A stretch of 64,000 nucleotides of DNA, from assembly GCA_020055645.1 (NCBI GenBank), contig CM034549.1, positions 16,823,930 to 16,887,929 on the forward strand, read 5' to 3'. Both the position numbers and the translations under genes were made by a program. Below, in pieces: positions 50,201 through 63,790 of the stretch; positions within the stretch are counted from its first letter, which is position 1, and the number at the start of each line of letters is the position of its first letter. The notes beneath the pieces were generated by a model. It had not been told where the DNA came from and did no database searches. It worked only from the letters and a program-made list of their open reading frames with translations. This stretch comes from Tomocerus qinae (taxonomy: Eukaryota > Arthropoda > Collembola > Entomobryomorpha > Tomoceridae).

Positions 50201-53200
50201 TACTATAAAAACTTGTGAATTAAGTTCATCCAAGAGAATGTCTACTATTAACTTTTAATTAAATGAACTGCAGAGTCATTTTATGCTGACAAAGGTTAGC
50301 TTTTAATGATAAAGACAGAAATTAGCCACGTAGGTTTATTTTACGAGTTTTATTTTTTCATTAGACCTACTATAGTATACTGCTGAACAAATAAATTCAG
50401 TGTAATAACGATGTAATGACTATCTTTTTAATTAGTACGGCTGCATGTAAAGCAAGTAAAGACGAGTAGAACTAGAAAAGTTAATCTGATTAATCCATTG
50501 GAGACCTTTGCCAATTATAATTTGAATTATGTAATGGGGATTTTCTACATGGAGATGTCCCTTTACTTTTAATGTAGTCAACCTTGCCATTTTCCTTTTT
50601 AATAGCGTAACAAACTGGAGATTAAAGATTATTATCAGCCCTTTAAGGTTATGCCGTGTCTAATGCATTCAGCTCAGTGCTTAATTAATTACATCAAATC
50701 CTCTATAGATACCCTCTGCTCATAATAGCTTTAATATAATTAATGATAATGTGGATGGTCTACAATTACCCTTGTCACACAAGTACCGACAGACAACTTG
50801 GAAAACCTACGTCAGGAAAAGTACTGTAACTCTAATAAAGTGATGCCTCTTGTTAGGAAAAATATTACAACTTTTGGCGTGCACAAAAGATAATTAAATG
50901 TTCACACGTCTTTGTCAACCATTTAAATGTTACACCACATTATCCTTTTATTTACCTATGCACATGCAATGTCCCATCGACAACGACGCAATTTATATCA
51001 GTTTCAACCACACCATTAACCCAGCGAACAATATTATGCATAACCTAACATGTCATAAAACTCTAATTGTACTGTCAGTCTCATTAATCCAACAATCCTT
51101 AAGTGCTTTGTATTATTCCATTAATTACATCAAGGAAACTGTCCATCTACACTACGGGATATAAATTGTTCACGTATTTTAAATTTTTAACTTTTCATTT
51201 TCATCATTTAATTAAAACAAACTGTTTGCAAACGTATCTATAGATAATTCATTGTATATTTTTTGTGTACATTAAATCAAAAAATGTCGTCATTGTATTC
51301 ATATAGGTCAATGTATTTTTCAAGATTCTATTTTACTGTAATAATTGCCATATTTAGAAAATATTTATCAATAACCAGAAAAATTGGGTGCTCAATAAGG
51401 TAATTCACATAGTTGGTGGTTATTATTGTAAATTGCTCATAAGTAAAACGGTCTAAGCAATTAACCTATGAAACAGGACGGCATAAACGAGTGTTTGTTT
51501 GTAAGGAAGGTTGACTCATAAAATTACTATTGCGTGTGTCAAAAATTACGTTGGGTCACAGGTCACAATAAAAGAATGAAACGTGCACTAACTAAGTAAT
51601 AGTAAGAGAATATTATGATGGGGGAGAAGTTACCAAAAATTTGCCGGATGCACGGAAAAGGATATATGGCTAAGTACTAGTTGGAATAAAGAAAAGTAGC
51701 TGTTATAAAACGTTGTTTCGAGTCACAATTTAGTAGGAATTACATATTTGGAATGTATTATGTTATATAGAGTTTCGGTTGTGTGTAAGTTGAATGCTCA
51801 GGCTTTTATTGTTAGTTAGCCACAGAAAAGTTAGTAAATAATGGCATGGCACGATGTGGTTTGCCATTATATTTATTTCTTAACTGTTGAATCCAGCCTT
51901 CTTTATAGTGATTTTGATCTAGCTAGCTGATGAAGCTTAACTTAAAAAGAACATGAATTGGACTAGAGAAGTAAAGGGAGGGAAGGTAAGCCGAATTCTG
52001 ATTAAAATGAGGATGAAAATTCATGCAATGCGAACCTCCTGTTATTATTATTGTGAAACAGGAGCTAGTGGGCAAACGATAGGTTAAGAGGTCCATTTCA
52101 TTCCATTAACTATACTACGAGTCAAGACAAAAGGGAGACGTAATAAAAAGCATTCTGTTACTCACGACCATGCTACTTAGTGAATACGGGAACGTAAAAA
52201 AACAACCACCTTACCATACCAGTACAATAATATTTATTTTCTATTGTACTGTATCACATTTCTTACAGAATATTAGTCCACTCTCAGTGCAAAAGAAAAT
52301 TACCTTCCCTCTTTCTATACTTACTGAACACGTATCAACATATAATTTATTTCACTTTATTATTTATTAGTTACTGTTAGTTTACCTTAACCTTCACTCA
52401 AAACAAAAGGCACCTTTTATCTCCCTTTTTACAAATGAACAATGCTACATATCACAGGACAAATTAACAAATAAAACACCGAAATCTAATAAACTATTTC
52501 AATGTAAATCATGCTGAGACAAGACGAAATATAATTCAACCAACACAATGCAATCCTCAATGGTTTCCGCCTCACTAAAGTGAAGTGTCGACAGAAGAAT
52601 GTCAAGGAGAATTTTTACTTTAGCCTTACAGTAATGCAAGTTAATGAAATAATAATGTGGTAACTTGTAAGTAGATGTTTGTACTTTTCAAACAAGTGAA
52701 CTCTAAACCGTAGTACAACTTACATAATGTAAATAGACGTTTCATCAAGTAAAAAACTCAAAACTCTCAAGAATACCATCAGTGTGACATCACAGTAGTA
52801 GGCATGGCATTTATTTGACTACTGTGCTTGACTTGACTTGACTAGTCTCAAATTCCCATGTAATAGTACTACAGAGACGTAGACCTACAGTAAACAGTAG
52901 TAAATGGATTTTTCACACTTTATCCAAGTAAGCAAGCGTAAAACTATGTAACACTATCAGAGCTTCTTGTATTTCATCTCCTGAGTAAATATGAATTAGA
53001 ACTAAAAAACCAAACCAACCTATCAAGTAAACTCCATGTCAAGGACAGGCCAACTAGAAACATAGAATACTGTCACATTTACATTTTTACGTAGAAAAAC
53101 TTCTGAATTACAATTTACAGATGTATAAAATTACATAGGTATTAGCTATATAAAATCCTTATATTATATACCTAATTTTAATACGTGCCACATGGAAAAC

Positions 53201-54585
53201 CAAACGTACATATTAAGTATTTTCTACATTAAAATACATTTATGTATAAATTCTGGCAATCGTAAACAGTTAACTATGCAGTACTACTACTAGAATATTT
53301 TCCTCAAAAGCAAAAAGACCATTAAGTTATTGACCATCATCGTTTAGCTAGTCATTACTATTCCCTGGATTATTTATTCTTCTTCTTTTTATTGTTATGA
53401 TAAGTACCCATTAGTTTCCTATCCTTGTTTTCCATGTAATTTGCACATGGATGAAAGTAAAGGCCACTTCAGTCCAGGCCAAACTATAATATGGCTACTA
53501 TATACAAGAACAGGAACCATTACGATATATAGGTACATTTAATATGTACACATAAGAATACATAATCACAAAGTTTAGTAACGCTTACGCTTCTACATTT
53601 GAAATCATGAAATCCGAATGGATAGAACGAGTAAAGTAACAGTTTGGGAGGCTGGATACTCGATTCTATACAAGCCACTATCAAATTAAGTGTATACCTA
53701 TACGCATGCTGGTCGTTATTAGTAATCTTACGGAGTGTTCTCTACTTTTCTATAAAACTACACTGTAGTTTAGCTTCCATTCATTTACCATGGAACGTCT
53801 TAAGAGTTACTTCAGTTGGGAACAGAACAAACCTGCTGAACTGAAAATTTAAGTTGTAATTCCAATGCTAATGTGCTGAAAGAATGTTAATAACTTTGGC
53901 CCTCTGTAAGTAACTCTCCTGACTCCTATTACACACATATACTAATACTAAGATTTTGTGCTTTTTACATCAAAACATAGCTTACACTCTTTACTCTATT
54001 TTTTCAATAAGGAAATCATTATTATTTCACATCATACAATACTGCTAATATTATTATGTCAACTCAGCTTGCAGAATTGATCAATGGCTCTCTGATACCT
54101 AGTAGTTCCTAGTAAAATGAAAAATTGTATTCATTTAAAACAAATAAGAGAGTAATTTAATATATTCAATTTAACACAATGGCACATTATAAGGTATTTC
54201 GAAAATATTTTTATTCTTACAAGGTTCTCATTCTAATGCAAAACTGAAACTAGACTGAAACGACTGAAATTGGGAAGTACTAGTAGCATTTGGTATTTCC
54301 TTTAAGAATATAAGATCTACAAGAATTATTCTAGTTTTATTATTAGTTTATCATGCTACGATGTAAATATTTACTCAAAGTAGCAATTACCAGGCATTAC
54401 AAAAACGTGCAAAAAGGTCGAGGGAGTCCTCTGCTGCATAGAAATCAACAACATTTGTGTTTCCTTCCTTATTCCATTATGTATACTTAGAAACTCGAGT
54501 GTAATTTTGCAATTTGCAGGTATCCAAGCGGGAATCAGAAGGTTCAAGCATAACATTTATTACTTCTTCTAGACTAGGAAAATAA
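44256..54585. other. AT-rich non-coding region
   Basis: About 10 kb without a recognisable gene. It contains an unrecognised 141-codon open frame on the minus strand (46287-46712), a CTGT-rich microsatellite at 50107-50141 and two overlapping TTGACTTGA words at 52828-52841. Nothing else was seen. Confidence 0.5.
50107..50141. repeat. Imperfect (CTGT)n microsatellite
   Basis: Two short runs of CTGT units (50107-50120 and about 50127-50141) separated by a few bases. Confidence 0.8.
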
Positions 54586-54623
54586 CATACGCAGAGACTC
54601 AAAAAAAACCTCATTGATCATAG

Positions 54624-55067
54624 TATTTATTGGGTGAAAGTTGAAGCTCCCGAGGAATTAATGAGGCAGAAGAGACGGTCTTCAACTTTCAAAGAGGAAT
54701 CATCTTTCTTCGAATATGCCTATATTCCATGTGCTGATTTTTTCAGTTTTATACCTACTACAGATATATCGATAGAAAAACAAGCCATAAGAAACGGAGA
54801 GAAACCAAATCCTTTAACAGTTCACTTACCATCCAAAATAACACTGAAGTGGTGAGTCAATCAGATTCTCGTACTATAGTAGCCCCTGAACAAATGTTAT
54901 AACAAACCAAAAGAAATTCAAAGGCACAGCGTTCATGTCTAATCTGTCAAACTGTTTCCTGACGTAATAATCTTAAACACAGGTACAAGTGTTTTGCATG
55001 TCGTAAGACACAACGAACCATAACAATTATACACCACAACAGAACTAATTTCTATATTACTATATAA
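54624..55067 (+). CDS. Candidate two-exon gene fragment with a Cys-x2-Cys motif (weak)
   Basis: An open frame with coding-like composition runs from 54586 to a perfect GTGAGT donor at 54852; it includes VKVEAPEELMRQKRRSSTF and ends LPSKITLK plus two bases. A CTTAAACACAG acceptor at 54981-54982 restores phase and reads WYKCFACRKTQRTIT to a stop at 55067. The W-Y-K-C-x2-C patch resembles half of a zinc ribbon. The left boundary is a guess (CATTGATCATAG acceptor). I do not recognise the protein; it may be a gene fragment, a decayed mobile-element remnant, or chance. Confidence 0.2.
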
Positions 55068-58000
55068 TTGCCTATTCCGCTATTTATATCAATTTTGTAT
55101 ATAAAAATAGGCATGCTTCAATTATGTATTTAGGAGATGGTAGTATAGAATGTTTCTACTAATGCGGTGAATATCGGCTTAACATTCCTCCTTGAAAGTA
55201 AATAAGATTAGATTGGCAACATTCAAATAGTTGTCTCAGTTGTTTCTAGCATTTTCATTGTGTGTATTGTTCCCTTCAGTATTGTCTGCAGAAACTATTG
55301 TAATCCAGTATCTATTGGCACAAGCCAAAACAAAAGCTAGACGAGACGAGTCACTGGTCTATACCAAATGGGGCTATTTGTGAAGATAACTAAGCAGAGT
55401 TACAAATGTAATAATTCAACTAGTGTCAATTACAACTGTCACTTTTGTCACTAATGTGTCGCTCAAGTTGAGAAGCAGAAATTCTAAGAAATCAAATTAA
55501 AGCTTGTTGAAGCACAAGAAGAACAAGAACTCTGTGTCCTTAACTCTTAAGTAGTACATAGTATACTTACCGAAATTTAGGATACTTTTCCATATACACA
55601 ATGCCATATATATAGTGAAGCATTTTTAAATCGGCCAACACAATGTAATCTGATTACATGTCATTGTTGTAGTACATTAACATTTGTTCGTACTTTGACT
55701 ACAAGATATATATTTACTTATACAATCAAAGCGTATGCTAGTGTATTGAACGATAAGGATTCTTTTAACGCATCCTTTTGACCTTTGAGTTATTCAGTTT
55801 GGAAAGGTGTAAGTAATGTATGAGAATTGGCTATTGTATTAATCTCTCATTTACAAGTATATTACATTATACTAAATCCTTGTATAGACATATGGTCTGG
55901 TGTATAGGTACTTGATTTTTATTGCACTTTCTAGAAACACTAACTCATCTTTCTTTTCACCTATTTAGCAATCATCGGCACTTTAAAGTAGCGTGTAAAA
56001 ATTGCGATGCTGCACGGCTGCTGCTAGAGCCATTTAATTTTGCATATTCACATTAGAGATTCATAAGAACGGGATTTGTATTTTGCTTCTAAGCTAACTA
56101 ATGCGAAATGAATAATAAAAATATATTTTATACATGTAAATTGTTTCGGCTTTGTTGAAAGACTCTAGTAAAAGATATACCATACGGTACTATAGTGTGT
56201 GATCACTCCTAGATTGAAAAAAATGGTAGGTAGAAAAAAATAAGCAAAAGTGTACCAAATGAAAAGGAACAACATTAAATTAGATGCGAAAATACTTAGT
56301 AATGTAAAATTACTGTGGTCAAAGGATACTTATATGAAAAATGCGTGTGTAGAAAAAGAAGAGATTCTCCTTTCTGTAAGTACAAGTTGACGATTCTCTT
56401 GAGAAATTAACGGTTACTTTCTTTTGAATGTGCATATTGAAGCAGGTAATTATGAAGCAGATTACTTATAGGTCACCAACAATCACCACAGACGCCACTG
56501 AGAGTAACACTTATTAGTGATAGAGAGGATAACAAGAAATGAATGTGATTTGTTGATTACACACACAATTCAAGATTGAAAAACATACTCTCGAGATATT
56601 TGCAATTCATCTAAAGTATGTAAAAGTGTAAAGATTAACACTGCCTACTTTAGTTCAATATTCAACTTGTGAGTAAGCTTTCAAAATTAAGCATACATCT
56701 CACACTTACATAGACAACTTTTACAACGGTATACATAAAAGGGCACGTATGTATATTCAATTAATTACATGTACTTATACCAAATTCAAATAAATAACCA
56801 TCTCCTACGAACTGCTGAAACTTTTACTCGTTTTTTAGGAAAACTAACAATTTACTGTACTATTTCAGTAACTAATTTTGATAGCTAAGAAACATTATGG
56901 GAAATACTTCGATATAACAGTTGAGAGAAAGGGATATTTGATATTTGAGAATAGAGTCAATTCGAGTGGAGGAAGACAAGAAGAGCATAGGGCCTTTTGC
57001 CAATTCTGTAAATTGCCCATTTACACACCTATTAGTCCCTCTTGGCATGTTCTTTCCTGCCAAATGACTCTCATTCAATATCACACGGCTACACACTTTA
57101 CCTTCCTTTCATTACATTTCATTACAAACGTATTTGCTACAAGATTTCCCTTGCATATTGTCCTAGCTCCCTTGTGATACCATTCTGTTTCGCATGCTAA
57201 CCAAATTAATACTCACCATTACCTACAAGTGACAGCACAAATGCCACAAAGATTAAAACAAACAGTTTTGAGACACTCTTCAATTAAGTGAATGTCCAAT
57301 CAACACAAACAAAGACTTAAACCCTTCAGGCGATACACAATACAATTTCTCAGTTACAAACCTGATAAATGTGTCTAGTGACATTAAATACTTTATTTCA
57401 AATACGAACCTACCAATACACACAATTACACTTTACACTTTTATCTTCCTTTAGGCAGTGAAATCATTACCATAACTGTAGCCTCCACATTTACTACAGT
57501 TTTCCAATGGAAATTAGTATTTTTGCATGACTATTATCATTGTGCAAATACTCAATTCTTAATTCTCCACTTTATTGGAATTATAAGGACTACAATCATA
57601 AGTAACGTTGATTGCCGCTAATTATAGCTTGAATATTGCAGGAAATAAGCAATTAGACAATTTTCATTGCATTTTTTTAAATTAACCTGCATTAATTTTC
57701 AATCACTAATTTATCAGAGATCGAAAAATCTGTGCGTGACATCCTACTTTATTTTAAAATATGCTAAGTATACTTAGAGAGGAGATTAGCCGGTAAGAAA
57801 GTTGTCAGGTTAATTTTCGAGGAAGTTAGAAAGGCACGTCCTGGTTGTGCTGAAATTGGTATCATAAAGATAGTGCTTGAAAACAGTGAGCTATATGGTA
57901 AGAATGGGATGAAGAAATGAGGAAACCTCTAATGCAGGTTGAAATACACCGACACAATAGCCCATTTGACTTTGAAGAAGCCACAAGATCCCGCACTGTC

Positions 58001-61000
58001 TTCCTGTCATCGTGTTACCGTCTAAGTTAGAAATGTTCATTGCTGTAAAGACGATTTGAGGGCAATATTATTTAACTAAGATAAAAAGCCCTGCTGGGTT
58101 TTCCTTTTCTACGATACTAATTCCTGCTATGCATATTCACGTATCTTTTTAGCACCCACCTATAGTGTACACACCTGAGTGAGTCAGTACCTAATGAGAA
58201 ATACAAATTCACAAAGAAAAACTTCCTTCCTTTCATTTAAGTGTCTACCCATTGTGCCAGACAGGTATCCATCATACAAATCGAGCCCCACTCTGTTATC
58301 CTGACTTATTAGTGAGTATATACACCTCCGTTTCTTCCACTATTATATCAAAGATTCACTCACCCTGCTATTTTTTGAGTCAGAAGAACAGAAAGTTAAC
58401 GGGCTTCATTCTCCTTTCCTTACGGCATACAGCACTTAGGTTTTCGTATGTAATTCAGAAGAAAAAAATTATTTTCCATGTTCTGCTCGAGACATAATGG
58501 ACGTTATATAAGATTTAAGTCGTATCTATTGAGAACCTGAATGTGATTTCAATTGAGCACATGAACAATTTGAAGATGGATCACCTGAGGAGCTTTGGAA
58601 ACTAAAATCAAAAGAAGTCACGACTGATCCAGTCAACTGAAACGAAAATGCAGCATATTCAATCCTAATCTTGTATATAAACAGTATAATAAAACCTTCA
58701 TAATAATACAGAGTCTTGACTCACTAACACACAATTCATTTTGTGCTGTACTAGTATTAAACTATTTATTGTGTCTGTTTGCACATAAACATTTTTACAT
58801 CCCCAGAATATACGGAGTTGTTGATCCGATTAAATATGTATGCCTGTGCTCACTCGAGACAAAGTATGTGACTAATAATAGTAATACTGACGTAGACACG
58901 ACAGAAACGTACTTTTCCATATAATTGCCCATAAGGGAACATCTCTGGAGAGAATGAAATAAAGCATGCATAGAATGTTATGTGAAAGCTAACGAAATAA
59001 AATCTCGGAGAGCAAAACAGGGTGGTAAAGGTAGACGATGGCAAAGAAAGGACTTGCTTGTTATTTCTCTTATCTTTACAACCATAACAAATATTCGAAC
59101 ATACTAAAAGACAGCAATATGTATGTAGACAAAGATAGGTATGCTAAACATGCGCCCTTAAACTTTCCACGACTGACTGATGTGATAGCATGGCTATTAA
59201 AGAAAAGAAAATACACAGTACAACAGGTACATTTGTTGTCGTTCCCGAACTATATAAACCAATTTACTACTATATCAGTAGTGCATACTATAAATATAAA
59301 TCCTCCCACTAAAAGGCACAGGTGCAGTTCAATGCTCAATTTCAACTAAAGCCAAGTGCACTGCACTTAAACTTTAACGCAAACAACAATGCATGGTTAT
59401 TATATATACTCTATATAGTAGGACGTTCTCAAGTACCTGGCTTCAAACTTCAAGTCTTTCAATTCTCATCAGTTCTCCTCTCTGACTTTTTTCAAGTAAA
59501 CGTTTCTGGTTGTTGCATTCTTATACTTAAGTATATTTTCATATAGTAAATAGAGAGAGAGAGCCGAAGGCTTGAGTCCGCTTCTCTCACTATTAAATTC
59601 TCCAGTTCATTTACCAGGCCCATAATATAAAATAGGGCTTGACTGGCCTCAGGTATCTTCCATAATGTGTTCGGTAAGTTTTTTATGGCACCGTAGCCTA
59701 TTTTGAAGGGCCGAAGTAGTACCCAGCCATTTTAACTTGTCTCTCTAAGGGAATTTTCTCAAACTCTGTACATTTCTTAATGTTACTTACAGTAATAGCC
59801 AAATATAAGTACACATAACACAGATTTAATAATAGGCTTCACAAGAATAGCTATCAGAACAGACAAATAATCAAGACTCTCCTCTACTATTCATCTGCAC
59901 TAAGTTTCTGGTATCTACTAGTAAAAATTTTTGGATTGTGGAAGTACAGGTATTAGTAGAAATTGCTGCCTAATAGAAAAAATGATTTATTTGTATGCAT
60001 GATGTCACTTTGCTGAGAATTGTACCAATTTAAAATACATGTAAAAGAACTCGTTAAGCACTTGAATTTAACAAAAAGAATCCGCAAACCGCAATTCTAC
60101 TACATTTAATGTATATGTTCATAAAATAGGTAGTGAAAAAATGAAATACAGAAGCTGGACTGCATCGCATGTTATGCTTGTGCTGGCAGCTAATTTACTG
60201 ACATGGATTGTCTATTGTATTCATTCGAATAAATGACTCATGAAAGAGGCAAAATCAACTCCAATTCATAAATTCCGGTACAATTAGATGAGATCATCCA
60301 AGTTTAAGATTAAATAACAGAGTAAAGTGGCCAGGCCAAAGTACTACGCACGATATACGAGTAATAACAATCATAACAGTTGTACTTTGCTATATCTCAA
60401 TATTATCTATCATATTGCATTTTGCACAACAAGCAATATATACTCCAGTATCATATATAGCAATACACTTGAAAAGCAACTGTATGTAACTATTTCATGT
60501 TTGCAAGTCAATCCAATCTCAATCTTAATTTTTTGTTTGGCCTCCATCGACCTTCATTCCTATCAGATACAAAATCCACTTATTGGGCTTCATGTTTTTC
60601 ATTTTCCAATGTGAATACGTACATATGTAACTTTCCTATTGCTATGTATTCTTATAAACACCAACTCTGTATATAGACAACTGCTCTATAGGCATAAAAG
60701 ATTTCCGCAGTGTCAGTAAAGTAAATACAACCAAAGAGTAAATATATGCACGCTATATAAAAGTAGTACACTCTATAGATAAAACAGCTCAGCACCAATC
60801 TCAAACATGTATGTATCTAATTACTCTGCCGAATGGAATACATGTACATCTCTTGTGTTTAGCCATCATATTTATGCATCTGCTCCCTGTAAGTAACTAC
60901 AAATTAAAAGCAATCCACAGTGGTAGATAAAATAGAATAAAAAATAAACTATTATGGATGAACAGTCTAGTTATATAATGATTCTTAACACTTCTCTTAT

Positions 61001-63698
61001 TCTTAGCTACCATTTAAGTACCCTTAAACTGATACGAGTTCAACTTGTACTCATAATAGAGCGTATACGTACAACAAAGTGCTCTAATTACCTATAGCAT
61101 TCAGATAGCTACTATTTAAATATAAACAGATGTTCATTCCTCTGATTAAAAGTATTTAGTAAACAAAGCACAGCACTCTAGATTAGAATAATCTTTCGGT
61201 GTAGGATTTAACTTTAGAATTAAAAGGTTCGGAGGGTTAAATCAAGTCCTTACGTCCTTTTACAACATTACAAATACGTAGACCAGGATATAAGATGTCT
61301 TCCTTTAATTGGCCCTTTCATTAAAATACTATATCTGTTATTAAACGGCTATTTAGTATTTGTGCATTGACTACAGCCACAACTGACAACAGTTGATAAA
61401 CTAGAAGACGTTCCTTTAACGAATCTACTAACTGTTATTATAATCATTAATTGATAAAATGCCTATAAAAAATTATAGGTATAAAGCTATGGTACAATGC
61501 AATAACTTTGTTGATAAAATCATTAAGAATACAAAAAAGGATTTCTTGGAAAAGTGTATTTTGTTATGGAAAGTCAAAGTAAATATTGAAGCAAACCACA
61601 AGTTCTTGGTGTAATTGCAAAGTTCTTTTATTGGCTGCGATATTGGCTTAGTTAAAGTTTACATGTTTACCGAGGTATATTAATTAGCAATGTAGTATTT
61701 AGAGAGTGAATGATTCTGGGAAAACTGTGTAGCAGTAGTTTATAAAAGTTGTCACTCCGGCTGAATTGGCGATTGGAGTCAGGAGTTAGCTCATGCAGAG
61801 CTCATCGACTTGTTTGCTAATCGCATCACTCATGCCAAAAGTTCGTGCACAACTCAAACAAGATTCTACGCATGAATGCTTAAGTTAATAGTGCCAAGTT
61901 AAAATTCAGTAGATTCTAAATTCAATCCATTGCAACCTAAAAGCCTGAGTAGTGACTTTGACTTAATTAAACATTGGAAGTGAATGCATAACTAAAATAG
62001 TACATACCAAAGGAAATTATATTCTCCGAGCAGGCTGAACTAACAAACTAAGTGTGTGACAAAAGCAAAGGATGTTCAACTTACTAGTTAAGAAACGGTG
62101 ACATGCAGAAGATCGAGCAAACTGGAAACGAAATGAAGCTTCGTCGGAAGACAAGCCACAAGTTATAACGTTGGCGGTCGTCTTTTCTCGTGATTCCAGA
62201 GAAAATTAATTGAGCACGATTCTATAGTTTATATTGTCACTATGTCACTGATGGCCTAAGTCAAACCGTCCAAAGATGTAAGCACTATGAATTTATTTAT
62301 TGCTCAAGATGTACCTACTTGTTTGGACGAGGTCTACACTCCTCCGGGTTTGATTTGACTTGAGGAAAACCGAAGAAAACCAATAATAACAGCTTGGAAA
62401 AGGGGATGCAAATACCAAGTGGAAAACGGACAATTTGTATTGTGGTCCATTTGTCACGTCCCCAGTTGAAAACATTCCAAACAAAACTGACTTGACAATG
62501 AGATGAAAAGCTCCTGAAGGAGCTCATGAAACTTGAAAATGAAAATAGAGGTTTAGACCTTCTATTCAGTCAACTATAACGTTTCTTTAATTTATAACAT
62601 AATAGTCCGTCCCCGTACAACAACAAGGTTCTGTTCTGTTGACTATTTCTGTCCGACGTTGTAGTAATTTTAATTATCGTTGCTATTTAACCCTTCCTTC
62701 CTAGGATTACCTCTCTGCTATGCGAAGATACATTAAAATTATTAAGCCTGAGCTTTAACTGCCCATGACTGCTGAGCAAAGAAAACCCGGCGGCTTGTTT
62801 ATTATGTATTATATGTAGCAAAATAGCGATAGAATGTCCAACGATCCGTAAGATAACTCAAGACGCAGAAAATTCACTATCTTTGGAATACATTCCTACA
62901 CATTCTCAGGTATGTGTATGATTTAGATGCTTAAATAAATAGGTATGTATGCACTCCTGTATACTGGAAGGTAGTAAAAGCACGTAAGCCTAGAAGTTGA
63001 ACTTTTTCAAGAGTACTGTACTGTAGCTAATAAAAAGGGATGTTGACCAAGAATTATAATTTTTAATGGTATGTTTTGTTATGTCATGCTATGCTACTTA
63101 TGTGAATTAGTTTTCTTTACCTTAGTGAAGGTTTCGTTGCTTCCCATAGGAAATATTCAATATTATTACGTGGAAGAATACTCGTTTAGCAAAGGAAAAT
63201 CAACTGTACATGAGTATTAATTATAGATTTAGAGGGATTTATAGAGTTTTAATTACTCCTGTTGAAGCTAGAGCGGAAAGGAAATTGCAGTTCACTTTTA
63301 ACTTGAGTAATAAATTTTTCTTCAGGCCAGACAAGCAAGCTAGGTTATGTTAACTTCATTTTTTAGTTTTCTATCGTTGGCACATTCCCTAGGTAGATAA
63401 TACACATTAACGAGTAGGACACTTAATAATTACACTTTCCCATAGTGTAATCCACGTGCAGTATATCAATGTTTGCGATGAGCTGGACTAAAGTGTCAAA
63501 ACTTGCACTTGCACTATAGGTGGCAATTTAGTTTAGATAAATATAGTAATGTAAACAAACAATTAAAATCTATTAATTTGGGTACTCTCCCCTTAATTAT
63601 GTCAATAAAATCTTAAAAATAGAATTATATAACATTCCACACTATACAATATACACAACACAAAAGTCTAAATCACACAATCCTCCACGCTTCTTTAG
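55068..63698. other. AT-rich non-coding region, right part
   Basis: No gene I can name. Coding-like islands on the plus strand at 55274-55375, 56885-57177 and 59038-59349, and a TATA-like box with a tiny open frame at 61741-61888, are described as findings. The rest is plain AT-rich sequence. Confidence 0.5.
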
Positions 63699-63790
63699 CA
63701 TTGGAAAACAACAATAATTTAATGATGAACCAGAGCAGAAATAATGTCTCTTTAGCGGTTAGTTGTACAAATAGCTATGCTATGCCAATG
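63699..63790 (+). CDS. Candidate coding exon near the right edge (weak)
   Basis: The pyrimidine-rich acceptor CCACGCTTCTTTAG precedes a 92-nt open stretch reading LENNNNLMMNQSRNNVSLAV and on to NSYAMPM, which ends exactly at a consensus GTATGT donor. It enters needing one base from upstream and leaves in phase 0. It could belong to a neighbouring plus-strand gene beyond the window. No domain is recognised. Confidence 0.22.
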
